NCBI RefSeq assembly: GCF_963664075.1
Contig: NZ_OY760916.1
Span: 124,001-188,000, forward strand
Length of the DNA stretch: 64,000 nt
Direction: 5' to 3'
Source of the DNA: an uncultured Desulfobulbus sp.
Lineage (GTDB): Bacteria > Desulfobacterota > Desulfobulbia > Desulfobulbales > Desulfobulbaceae
Shown here: one piece after another, positions 38,344 to 46,366 of the stretch
How positions within the stretch are numbered: position 1 is the first letter of the stretch
Layout: each line of letters begins with the position of its first letter
Notes under the pieces: model-generated
Told to the model about the DNA's origin: nothing
Databases searched by the model: none
Seen by the model: only the letters and a program-made list of their open reading frames with translations
Made by a program: the position numbers and the translations under genes

Positions 38344-39768
38344 ATGCTAGAACTGATATTTTTACTGCCCTTTGCAGCGGGGATTGCTGCCTTTATTCTG
38401 CCGGTCATGCTTGGCAGGGTTCTGCTCATGGCAACCGCGCTTGGGCACCTGAGCCTTGGTGTGCTGGGCTGGTCCGGCCGCCTGACTCCCTTATTCAAAC
38501 ATTTCTTTGGGGCCTCACCGGAAGGAATGCTGATTCTGATGGTGACCTCGTTCATCTTTACCTGTATAGCCCTCTACGCCCTCTCCTATGCAAAGGAGTC
38601 CGAGTTGAGTGCGGAGCGTGTCTTCAGCGGTTGCATGCTCTTTTTTCTGGGGACCATGTCCATGGTGACCGTGGCCGAGCATCCCATCGTGCTCTGGATC
38701 GCCATTGAGGCCACCACCCTGGTCAGTGCGCCGCTGATTTATGTCCATCGCTCGCAGAGAGCTCTGGAAGCCACCTGGAAGTACGTGCTGATCTGCTCCG
38801 TGGGTATTGCCCTGGCCTTGCTGGGCAGCTTCTTTGTTACTTTGGCCCTGGATATGGTTGAGCTCCACGAGCCACTCTCCTTTGCCCTGTTGAACACTCT
38901 GGCAACCCAGCTGGACCCGATCTGGCTCAAGGTGGGCTTTTCCTTTATCGTCATCGGCTTTGGCACCAAGATGGGCCTGGCCCCCATGCATACCTGGCTG
39001 CCCGATGCCCATAGTGAGGCTCCGAGTCCTGCGTCGGCACTGCTTTCCGGTGCACTGCTGAACTGTGCCTTCTTGGGTATCTACAAGGCTCATATCCTCA
39101 TGGTCAATGCTGGGCTTGGGGAGTTTTCCGGAAACCTCTTGGTGGTCTTCGGGCTCGCCTCCATGGTGGTCGGCGGTATCTTCATCTATAAACAGTCCGA
39201 CTATAAGCGTATGCTGGCTTACTCCAGTATCGAGAATATGGGCATCATCGCCGTTGGTGTGGGCGTCGGTGGGGTGGGGCTTTATGGCGCCTTTATTCAC
39301 CTGATCCATCACTCGCTGATCAAATCCTCACTCTTTTTGAGTGCTGGTAATATTCTGCTGGCCTTTGGGACCAAACGGGTGGAGCAGGTTCAGGGGCTGA
39401 TTCGCTCCATGCCCAAGACCTTTGTTTCCTTTTTGGCCGGTTTTGTCGGTATTGCCGGTCTGCCTCCCTTTGGGCTTTTCGTCAGTGAGTTTCTGATTAT
39501 CGTCGCCGCTGTGCGTGGTCACTGGTATCTCAGTGTGGCCATCTTTGTCTTTGCGCTTGTTCTGGTGGTTGCCGGTGCCGGTCGCGTGGTCATGGGCATG
39601 TCTTTTAATGAGGGTGAGGCGCCCACAGGCACTGGCGAGAAATTCGTTCGTTTTGCGCCTGCCTATGTGCTGCTGCTCGCCTCGGTGACGCTCTGTGTCT
39701 GGATGCCTGAATCCATCTACACAACCATTCTTCATTCAATTCAAGCAATCGGTGGTTTCCATGGATAA
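38344..39768 (+). CDS. hyfF: Hydrogenase-4/Ehr complex antiporter-like subunit HyfF
   Basis: 474 residues, 13-14 TM helices, second NuoL/M/N-type subunit. Seen: AIEATTLVSAPLIYVHRS, FGTKMGLAPMHTWLPDAHSEAPSPASALLSGAL and YKRMLAYSSIENMGIIAVG, each carrying the buried Lys/Glu/His of the pumping path. It overlaps the following large-subunit gene by 8 bases, so translation is probably coupled. Confidence 0.9.
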   Translation: MLELIFLLPFAAGIAAFILPVMLGRVLLMATALGHLSLGVLGWSGRLTPLFKHFFGASPEGMLILMVTSFIFTCIALYALSYAKESELSAERVFSGCMLFFLGTMSMVTVAEHPIVLWIAIEATTLVSAPLIYVHRSQRALEATWKYVLICSVGIALALLGSFFVTLALDMVELHEPLSFALLNTLATQLDPIWLKVGFSFIVIGFGTKMGLAPMHTWLPDAHSEAPSPASALLSGALLNCAFLGIYKAHILMVNAGLGEFSGNLLVVFGLASMVVGGIFIYKQSDYKRMLAYSSIENMGIIAVGVGVGGVGLYGAFIHLIHHSLIKSSLFLSAGNILLAFGTKRVEQVQGLIRSMPKTFVSFLAGFVGIAGLPPFGLFVSEFLIIVAAVRGHWYLSVAIFVFALVLVVAGAGRVVMGMSFNEGEAPTGTGEKFVRFAPAYVLLLASVTLCVWMPESIYTTILHSIQAIGGFHG

Positions 39769-41281
39769 GATGCTCAAAATAACCAACGGTCAGGCCGTGG
39801 GCCGGGCATCAATTCCACGGGTGGACTTTGCGGAGTTCTCCGATGCCTTGACTGCGTTTGTCGCAAACGATGGCTTTGTGGTGCAGATGTTTGCCTACCA
39901 GGAGGTGGGAAAAAATCTGATACTCGCCGTGTTGCGGAACACAGAACTCTATGTGATCAGCACAGAGGTGGGGGAGAGTTTTCCTTCCTTGACCGCCAAG
40001 GCCAGTGAGAAGTTTCATCTCTTTGAGCGGGAGATTGCCGAGCAGTACGGGGTGCGCCCCGAGGGGCATCCCTGGCTGAAGATGGTGCGCTATCATGCCA
40101 ACGCCACCGGGGCAGATGATGTATTCGGTAACGACTACAGCGTCGATATCCCCGGCAACTACGAATATTTCCGGGTTGAAGGCGAGGCGATCCACGAGGT
40201 GGGCGTTGGACCCGTGCATGCGGGGATTATTGAACCGGGCCATTTTCGTTTTCAGTGTGCCGGTGAAGAGGTCCTGCACCTGGAGATCCAGCTGGGCTAC
40301 CAGCACCGGGGCGTGGAACAGATGCTGCCCTCCATGCCGATGAAGCGTATGCCCATCATCTGCGAGGCCATTGCCGGTGACACCTCGGTTGGACATAACC
40401 TCTGCCTCTGTCAGGCGATTGAAGGCTTGGCTGGGATGCAGGTGTTGCCAGGTGCCAGCATCACTCGCTGCATTGCCATGGAGCTTGAACGGTTGGCTAA
40501 CCATATCGGTGATCTTGGCGCGCTGAGTGGCGATGTGGCCTTTAATCCGCCTGCCTCCTATTTTGGCCGGATCAGGGGCGAATTTCTTAACCTGTTGCAG
40601 GTGCTCTGTGGTAATCGCTTTGGCAAGGGGCTGGTGCGTCCCGGCGGTGTGGCTCATATCATGGGCCAGGAACAGCGGCAGTTGCTTCGCGATAAACTGG
40701 CTGAGATAACACCCGAGATCGAGCATGTCTGTGATCTGCTCTTTACGGCCCATACAGTGATTGCCCGATTTGAACATACCGGCACGGTGACCAAAGAAAT
40801 GGCAACGGATCTGGGGCTGGTTGGCTATGCGGGAAGGGCCTGTGGGCTTGCCTACGATGCCCGTATTGCCTTCCCCACCGAATGCTATCAGGATCTGCCC
40901 GCAAACAGCAATAAAGTGACTGATGGCGATGTTAACAGCCGCGCCTGGGTGCGGCGGGAGGAGGTGATGCATTCACTTGGATTGATCAATCTCCTCCTGG
41001 CCAAGCATGAAGCCCTGGAAGAGGTTGAGCAGGCGGTGCAGACTCGATCTGTCAATCTGGCGGCAGATGCTTTTGTGGTGACGGTAAATGAAGGCTGGCG
41101 CGGTGAACTCTCCCACGCGGTGCTGACAGATAGCGAGGGCAAGGTTGAGCGCTATAAGATCAAGGATCCCTCCTTTCATAACTGGACCGGACTGGCCATG
41201 TCGCTCAGGAATCAGGGAATCTCAGATTTTCCGTTGTGCAACAAAAGCTATAACCTATCCTATTGCGGATTTGACCTGTAA
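39761..41281 (+). CDS. hyfG: Ehr complex large subunit (HyfG/HycE-like, NuoC+NuoD fusion) without Ni ligands
   Basis: 506 residues from the ATG at 39761, overlapping hyfF. The N-terminal ~150 residues are NuoC-like (FHLFEREIAEQYGVRPEGHPWLKMVRY); the rest is the hydrogenase-large-subunit/NuoD fold (LGYQHRGVEQMLP, MELERLANHIGDLGAL, RPGGV). In [NiFe] hydrogenases this region carries CGxC and DPCxxC to bind nickel. Here residues 205-208 read AGDT, and the C-terminus has only Cys493 and Cys502 with no DPCxxC. It therefore should not bind the NiFe centre and belongs to the energy-converting hydrogenase-related (Ehr) group. The electron donor and acceptor are unknown. Confidence 0.9.
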   Translation: MDKMLKITNGQAVGRASIPRVDFAEFSDALTAFVANDGFVVQMFAYQEVGKNLILAVLRNTELYVISTEVGESFPSLTAKASEKFHLFEREIAEQYGVRPEGHPWLKMVRYHANATGADDVFGNDYSVDIPGNYEYFRVEGEAIHEVGVGPVHAGIIEPGHFRFQCAGEEVLHLEIQLGYQHRGVEQMLPSMPMKRMPIICEAIAGDTSVGHNLCLCQAIEGLAGMQVLPGASITRCIAMELERLANHIGDLGALSGDVAFNPPASYFGRIRGEFLNLLQVLCGNRFGKGLVRPGGVAHIMGQEQRQLLRDKLAEITPEIEHVCDLLFTAHTVIARFEHTGTVTKEMATDLGLVGYAGRACGLAYDARIAFPTECYQDLPANSNKVTDGDVNSRAWVRREEVMHSLGLINLLLAKHEALEEVEQAVQTRSVNLAADAFVVTVNEGWRGELSHAVLTDSEGKVERYKIKDPSFHNWTGLAMSLRNQGISDFPLCNKSYNLSYCGFDL

Positions 41282-41298
41282 TTTCGGAGGATGCCGAC

Positions 41299-42048
41299 AT
41301 GCTCAAAGTAATCCAGAATAGAATTGAACAGGGCTGTAAGACCTCCAGCTACCCTAAAGAACCCATTAACCTCTATCATCGCTATCGTGGGGTCCCGAAA
41401 ATCGATCCGGACTGCCCCGCCGAGATTGTCCAGCAATGCGCGGATATCTGTCCTCAGGATGCCATTGATGTTGAGGGGAAGACCATTGATCTGGGCAAAT
41501 GTACCTTTTGTGGGCATTGTGAGATAGAAAGTGAAGGGAAATTTGTCCATTTCACCGAGGACTTTGGCCTGGGAGCCGCTAACCGGGCTGATCTGATCAC
41601 CCAGGGCAATCTGCCTGATTTGGCGGCCCATGCCAAGCAGGAGTTCAAAAAACTCTTTGGGCGCTCACTCCAGTTACGTCAGGTCTCTGCGGCCGGTTGT
41701 AATAGCTGTGAGGCGGATACCAACGTTTTGAACACCCCGTTTTTTGATCTCTCCCGCTTTGGTATCGATTTTGTGGCCTCGCCCCGACATGCCGACGGCA
41801 TTCATGTGACCGGGCCCATCTCCCTGAACATGAAACAGGCCCTGCTCGATACCTATGACGCGGTGCCCTCGCCTAAAATCGTCATTGCCAGTGGCTGCTG
41901 CTCCATCTCGGGCGGCCCTTTTTACGGCAGTGATGCGGTGGTGGGTGACTTGAACAGTATTATTCCGGTCGATTTATATATACCGGGATGCCCTCCGCAC
42001 CCACTGGCCACACTGCATGCACTCTTGAAGTTCTTTAAAGTGAGCTGA
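41299..42048 (+). CDS. hyfI: Ehr complex fused ferredoxin (HyfH-like) and small subunit (HyfI-like)
   Basis: 249 residues. The N-terminal third carries cysteine clusters for one or two Fe-S centres (CADICPQDAI and CTFCGHCE). The C-terminal part is the NuoB/HycG-like small subunit with the proximal [4Fe-4S] cysteines in AAGCNSCEAD, SGCCSISGG and PGCPPHP. In E. coli HyfH and HyfI are separate proteins, so this is a fusion or a HyfI with an added ferredoxin domain. GGAGG precedes the ATG. Last gene of the operon; a terminator follows at 42100. Confidence 0.87.
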   Translation: MLKVIQNRIEQGCKTSSYPKEPINLYHRYRGVPKIDPDCPAEIVQQCADICPQDAIDVEGKTIDLGKCTFCGHCEIESEGKFVHFTEDFGLGAANRADLITQGNLPDLAAHAKQEFKKLFGRSLQLRQVSAAGCNSCEADTNVLNTPFFDLSRFGIDFVASPRHADGIHVTGPISLNMKQALLDTYDAVPSPKIVIASGCCSISGGPFYGSDAVVGDLNSIIPVDLYIPGCPPHPLATLHALLKFFKVS

Positions 42049-42099
42049 ATCCTGCATAAGCGTATTGCGTAGGGGGAATGCCTCTCTCTACTGTCTTCG

Positions 42100-42138
42100 G
42101 CCCCAAAGGCGTTTCATCAGCCTTTGGGGCTTTTTTTT
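42100..42138 (+). terminator. Terminator of the Ehr operon
   Basis: An 11-bp perfect stem, GCCCCAAAGGC at 42100-42110 with GCCTTTGGGGC at 42120-42130, is followed by eight T. Confidence 0.95.
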
Positions 42139-42556
42139 ATTGCGTTTCCCCTGTTGTGCAAATGCACAGCGTCTTCTCTGTCTTCTGAGTAAAAAAAAAA
42201 ATTTATAGCTATTAAGGGGATAGTTTCTGAATGTCCTTTTTGGGAAAAATCCTCCTTTTTCTTCGAATTTTTCGCCGTATCAAGGATATACGCGACATGA
42301 TCGTGTAAAAATGCTTTTCCCTGGGGAGAGATCACCCTGGTGAGAGGATTGTGTGCTCTTTGTGCATTGTGCAAGTTCACTTATTTGCTCAATGAGATTT
42401 TTTTCCATGTTGTTTTCTGCTGCAGGAGGGGGGCTCGGGCGAGTTGTCTTCGTTGGGGGGGGGCGTGGCGCTGTATCTTTATTTTTTGGATAAAAACAGG
42501 GGGGTAGGAAGCGTTTTGCGCCCCTTTTATGTTTTCAGAGTCCATTTCACGGCAAT

Positions 42557-42583
42557 TTGACAGATGTGATTGATCAGTATAAA
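42557..42583 (+). promoter_or_regulatory. Candidate promoter with CRP/FNR-like site before the Hyb operon
   Basis: TTGACA at 42557 could pair with a -10 near 42578-42585 (TATAAA/TAAATG, spacing 15-17). Overlapping it, TTGATCAGTATAAA (42570-42583) matches the FNR-family consensus TTGATnnnnATCAA at 9 of 10 positions. Redox control of the hydrogenase would fit. Inference. Confidence 0.35.
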
Positions 42584-42593
42584 TGATCTAATC

Positions 42594-42633
42594 TGTGCAA
42601 AAATAATGTGTAAAATGTGCAAAATGTGTTATG
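42594..42633 (+). repeat. Tandem TGTGCAAAA-type repeats
   Basis: Four TGTG units at 42594, 42607, 42616 and 42625, of the form TGTG(C/T)AAAA, spaced 13, 9 and 9 bases. Probably an operator array or a short tandem repeat in the leader of the Hyb operon. Confidence 0.45.
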
Positions 42634-42707
42634 AGCTTTTCCTCAGGTAGACCTATGCTTTGCTCTGCGATCAGAGAAAGAAATGCAATTTGAAAGTGGG
42701 CGCATTC

Positions 42708-43034
42708 ATGAAGAAAAGTACGATTATTCCGAATAAATTTTACCAGTTGCCTGTCTATTCAGAGAAAAAAATACTGATTGGACTTGTGCTCCTGGGGTTG
42801 CTTGCCGGATGTCAATCGAGTGAATCGTGCAAAAAGGTACTGAATACTCGTTGTGTTCAGTGTCATTCTGCTTCAACAAGTTGTGCAAAAGTTGCCAATA
42901 GTGAAAAACAGTGGATTGAGACAATTGATGCCATGGTGAAACTCGGGGCAGACGTCTCGAAGCAGGAGCGCAAGACGCTTGCAAAGTGCCTCAGTAATCC
43001 GTCGGGAACCGACGTTGAGGATATTTGTAAGTAA
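42708..43034 (+). CDS. Monoheme c-type cytochrome-like lipoprotein
   Basis: 108 residues from the ATG at 42708; an in-frame TTG at 42660 is less likely. Hydrophobic segment ending in a lipobox (LLGLLAGC), so lipid-anchored in the periplasm. A single heme site CVQCH and four further Cys follow. It lies 72 bases before the hydrogenase small subunit gene and may be co-transcribed. A role as electron acceptor for the hydrogenase or as a small redox lipoprotein is inferred. Confidence 0.75.
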   Translation: MKKSTIIPNKFYQLPVYSEKKILIGLVLLGLLAGCQSSESCKKVLNTRCVQCHSASTSCAKVANSEKQWIETIDAMVKLGADVSKQERKTLAKCLSNPSGTDVEDICK

Positions 43035-43106
43035 TTCGGAAGCAATATCGCAGTAGGCATCGGGTGAATCGCGGTGTCGACCGTGCCGCTAATCAGGAGA
43101 AAGTGT

Positions 43107-44228
43107 ATGAAACAGAAAGAGTTTGACCAAGTTCAACAACGTTTGGGTGGAGTCTCCCGAAGGGATTTTATGAAATTTTGTTCGGCTGTGGCAGCAGGTC
43201 TGGCCCTTCCAGAGGCTGTGACCCCTAAAATTGCCCATGCCATTACCAGCCCGAACAGACCGCCGGTTATCTGGCTGCACGGTTCAGAGTGTACCGGTTG
43301 TTCCATGTCCTTACTGCGATCCGAGCACCCCTCACTTGAGAAATTGATGCTGGACCTGGTTTCCCTCGATTTCCATGAGACCCTGTCCGCAGGTGCGGGC
43401 CACCAGGCGGAAGAAGCCCTGGAGCATGCCGTTGAGGCCAATTACGGTAAATTTATCCTTGTCATTGAAGGCGCTATCCCGCTGAAAGATGGTGGTATCT
43501 ACTGCCGTGTTGGTGGCAAAAATTTTGTTGATGTGGTTCGTGAGATTGCTCCCAAAGCCGGTGCCGTTATTGCGGTTGGTTCCTGTGCTTCCTGGGGTGG
43601 TGTCGCTGCCATGGATCCCAACCCCACCCAATGTGTCGGTGTGGACCAGGTATTCAAAGAAAAACCGGTTGTTTCCATCCCCGGTTGTCCGCCTAACCCC
43701 TACAACCTGCTCTCCACCATTATTCATTACCTGACCTTTAATAAACTGCCGGCTCTGGACAGCGAAAATCGTCCGAAATTTGCTTATGGTCGTCTCATTC
43801 ATGAGCATTGCGAGCGTCGTCCCCATTTTGACAACGGCCGTTTTGCCCGTGCCTTTGGTGATGAAGGCCATCGTCAGGGATACTGTCTCTACTACCTCGG
43901 CTGTAAAGGCCCGGTTACCTACGCCAACTGCTCAACTTCCCAGTTTGGTGATGCCGGTTCCGGTTGTTGGCCTGTTGCCACTGGCCATCCCTGTTTTGGT
44001 TGTGCCCAGAAGGGTGTCGGCTTCAATATGCCGCAGTTCTCCACCAGCCCGGTTCTCCATCAGACTCCGGCTGCAGAGCATGCGCCGATCACCGTTGAAC
44101 GGCCTGATGCAAAAACTCCCGGTTCAGTTGGCCTGATGGCTGGTCTGGGTGGCGCCGCACTGGGTGCTGGTGCTGTTTTTGCTGCAAAACTTGGGAAGGG
44201 GTCTAAGCATGAAGATGAAAAGGCGTGA
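43107..44228 (+). CDS. hybO: [NiFe] hydrogenase small subunit, Hyb/group 1 type
   Basis: 373 residues from the ATG at 43107, behind CAGGAG; a GTG at 43074 is the alternative. Tat signal SRRDFMKF, so exported folded with the large subunit. Fe-S cluster Cys in HGSECTGCSMSLL, GSCASWGG, PGCPPNP, the HEHCERR segment and the late CWPVATGHPCFGC block. A C-terminal hydrophobic helix (GLMAGLGGAALGAGAVFAA) anchors it in the membrane. It oxidises H2 with HybC and passes electrons to HybA/HybB. It overlaps hybA by 20 bases. Confidence 0.94.
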   Translation: MKQKEFDQVQQRLGGVSRRDFMKFCSAVAAGLALPEAVTPKIAHAITSPNRPPVIWLHGSECTGCSMSLLRSEHPSLEKLMLDLVSLDFHETLSAGAGHQAEEALEHAVEANYGKFILVIEGAIPLKDGGIYCRVGGKNFVDVVREIAPKAGAVIAVGSCASWGGVAAMDPNPTQCVGVDQVFKEKPVVSIPGCPPNPYNLLSTIIHYLTFNKLPALDSENRPKFAYGRLIHEHCERRPHFDNGRFARAFGDEGHRQGYCLYYLGCKGPVTYANCSTSQFGDAGSGCWPVATGHPCFGCAQKGVGFNMPQFSTSPVLHQTPAAEHAPITVERPDAKTPGSVGLMAGLGGAALGAGAVFAAKLGKGSKHEDEKA

Positions 44229-45204
44229 TTTTCTTAAAGGAGCTGCCGGTGGTCTGGCACTCCTGACCCTGGACGGCAAGGTGGTTGATGCCCGCATGGT
44301 CGAGGCACTGCCCCCCGATGCCCTGGGCATTCTCTACGATTCAACCCTGTGCGTGGGCTGTAATGCCTGTATGTCTGCCTGTAAGGCGGCCAACAGCAAG
44401 AAACCGGAGATGACCGGAGATCAGCAGATTTGGGATAATCCTCAGGATCTTTCGGCATCCACGCTCAATATTATCAAGCGCTATTCCAGCGGAACCGGTG
44501 AGCACAAGGACCAGGAAGAAGACGGCTACGCATTTATCAAACGGCAATGCCTTCACTGTGTCGATCCTTCCTGTGTGACGGCCTGCCCGGTTACAGCACT
44601 TGCTAAAGATAAAGAGACCGGCATCGTTACCTACGACAAAGACGCCTGTATTGGCTGTCGTTACTGTCAGGTTGCCTGCCCCTACAACATTCCCAAATTT
44701 GAGTGGGATGACTTTTATCCTGAAATCGTGAAGTGTCAGCTCTGCTCACATCTGATTGCCAAAGGCGGTATCTCTGCCTGCTGTTCCGTCTGTCCCACAG
44801 GCGCTTCGCTCTTTGGCCCTGTGGCCCTGCTGCGTGAGGAAACCAGACGCCGGCTGCAGATGAAACCGGGCAAGCGCTATAAGTTCCCGGTCTCCTCGAT
44901 CGATTCCGGTAAGTGGCATGAATTCGAGGCGCCCAAGTATGAGCGTCACATCTACGGCCAGGATGAGCTCGGTGGAACCCAGGTTATGTATATGTCTGCG
45001 GTACCCTTCGAGAAATTCGGTCTGCCCAGCTTTCCTAAGGAATCCTTTGTTTCCATGGCCAGTGGTATTCAGTATGCCATCTATAAAGGTATGGTCTATC
45101 CGCTGGTTGTTCTCGCCGGCCTGATCTTCATGGCGAAGAAAAATAAAAACAGTGAAGAGGCTGAGCAGTCTGCATCCACGCACGATCAAGGAGAAGACGC
45201 ATGA
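44209..45204 (+). CDS. hybA: Hydrogenase-2-type ferredoxin subunit HybA
   Basis: 331 residues. Tat signal (RRDFLKGAAGGLALL). Four [4Fe-4S] clusters: CVGCNACMSACK, CLHCVDPSCVTACP, CIGCRYCQVACPY, and CQLCSH with CCSVCP. A C-terminal TM helix near 305-322 anchors it to the membrane. It carries electrons from the small subunit to the quinone-linked HybB. ATG at 44209 was chosen for its GAAGGGG upstream, although 44215 is possible. It overlaps hybB by 4 bases. Confidence 0.93.
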   Translation: MKMKRRDFLKGAAGGLALLTLDGKVVDARMVEALPPDALGILYDSTLCVGCNACMSACKAANSKKPEMTGDQQIWDNPQDLSASTLNIIKRYSSGTGEHKDQEEDGYAFIKRQCLHCVDPSCVTACPVTALAKDKETGIVTYDKDACIGCRYCQVACPYNIPKFEWDDFYPEIVKCQLCSHLIAKGGISACCSVCPTGASLFGPVALLREETRRRLQMKPGKRYKFPVSSIDSGKWHEFEAPKYERHIYGQDELGGTQVMYMSAVPFEKFGLPSFPKESFVSMASGIQYAIYKGMVYPLVVLAGLIFMAKKNKNSEEAEQSASTHDQGEDA

Positions 45205-46352
45205 GTCATGAACCAAAAGCGCTGGGCGGACGCATTTTTACGCCCACGTTCTGTCTATGTATATTTATCGTTGTCATCGCCGCTTATTTTGCGATGAAAC
45301 GACTGATCTTCGGTATCGGGTCCGTCACCAACCTCAATGACGGCTACCCCTGGGGTATCTGGATCGCCTATGACGTTGTTGTTGGTACCGCTTTTGCCTG
45401 CGGTGGCTATGTCATGGCGCTGCTGGTCTACATCATCAACAAGGGGGAGTATCATCCCCTGGTGCGTCCGGCGCTGCTGGCCTCCATGTTTGGTTATACC
45501 CTGGCCGGTGTTTCAGTCTTTCTTGATATCGGACGTTACCTCAACGCCTATAACCTCTACATGCCCTGGCAGATGAACTTTCACTCGGTCATGTTCGAGG
45601 TGGCCATGTGTATCGGTACCTATATCTTCGTACTCTGGTTGGAGTTCACTCCCGCCTTTGTCGAGAAATGGGGCCTGAAAAACTTCGGCAAGAAGCTCAA
45701 CAAGGTGATCTTTGCCATCATCGCGCTGGGCGTATTGCTGCCAACCATGCATCAGTCTTCCCTGGGAACCATGATGCTGATGGCTGGCTACAAACTCAAT
45801 CCGCTGTGGCACACCTCAACCCTGCCGCTGCTGTTTCTGCTGACCGCCGTTATCATGGGCTTTTCCATGGTGGTCTTCGAGGCAACCATCTCCTCGCGTG
45901 TTTATGAGCTGGGCGATGAGACCTCCATGCTGTCCAAGATCGCGCGCATCATGACCTACGTGCTCGGTTTTTATCTGGTTATTCGTTTCCAGAACGTTTT
46001 TATGCGCGGTCATATGGCCGAGGCCTTCTCCGGTTCCTTCCTGGGTAACATGTTCCTTCTGGAAAACCTGCTGTTGATCATCGGACTGGTTATCCTGGCC
46101 TACCCGAATTACCGGAACAATCCGCGACTGCTGTTCATCGCAGCGACCTGTGTTCTCGTTGGTGGTTCCCTCTACCGTTTCAACACCTATATCATCGGGT
46201 TTGATCCGGGCAACGGCTGGAAATACTTTCCCTCTGTCGGTGAGCAGATGATCACCTACGGACTGATCGCCTTTGAGATTGCGATGTACACCCTCTTTGT
46301 CAAAATTTTTCCGGTCTTCAGTGTGCACGCACCCGCTGAGTCGAACCATTAA
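45201..46352 (+). CDS. hybB: Hydrogenase-2 integral membrane subunit HybB (NrfD family)
   Basis: 383 residues with ten TM helices. NrfD/PsrC-type membrane protein that exchanges electrons with the quinone pool without a heme. Seen: GYPWGIWIAYDVVVGTAFACGG, ISVF..DIGR..NAYNLYMP, HQSSLGTMMLMAGYKLNPLWHT. Being next to HybO, A and C makes the complex a Hyb-type, reversible quinone-linked hydrogenase. It overlaps hybA by 4 bases and ends 14 bases before hybC, with AAGGAG between. Confidence 0.93.
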   Translation: MSHEPKALGGRIFTPTFCLCIFIVVIAAYFAMKRLIFGIGSVTNLNDGYPWGIWIAYDVVVGTAFACGGYVMALLVYIINKGEYHPLVRPALLASMFGYTLAGVSVFLDIGRYLNAYNLYMPWQMNFHSVMFEVAMCIGTYIFVLWLEFTPAFVEKWGLKNFGKKLNKVIFAIIALGVLLPTMHQSSLGTMMLMAGYKLNPLWHTSTLPLLFLLTAVIMGFSMVVFEATISSRVYELGDETSMLSKIARIMTYVLGFYLVIRFQNVFMRGHMAEAFSGSFLGNMFLLENLLLIIGLVILAYPNYRNNPRLLFIAATCVLVGGSLYRFNTYIIGFDPGNGWKYFPSVGEQMITYGLIAFEIAMYTLFVKIFPVFSVHAPAESNH

Positions 46353-46366
46353 GGAGTTAGAATATT

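Larger units (their letters stand above)
42049..42707. other. Intergenic region between the Ehr and Hyb operons
   Basis: Starts with the Ehr terminator. Further on are a CRP/FNR-like site, a candidate sigma-70 promoter and tandem TGTGCAAAA repeats, all before the cytochrome-like lipoprotein gene. No gene of its own. Confidence 0.6.

Noticed and set aside
39809..40972. Antisense open frame over the Ehr large subunit (387 codons)
   Set aside because: No recognisable features; the + strand frame has clear NuoC/NuoD content.
34788..42048. Annotation as a formate hydrogenlyase or working hydrogenase 4
   Set aside because: The large subunit lacks the Ni-binding cysteines, and no formate dehydrogenase gene is present.
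42117..42380. Minus-strand 87-codon frame after the Ehr operon
   Set aside because: It overlaps the terminator stem and has no ribosome site or known family.
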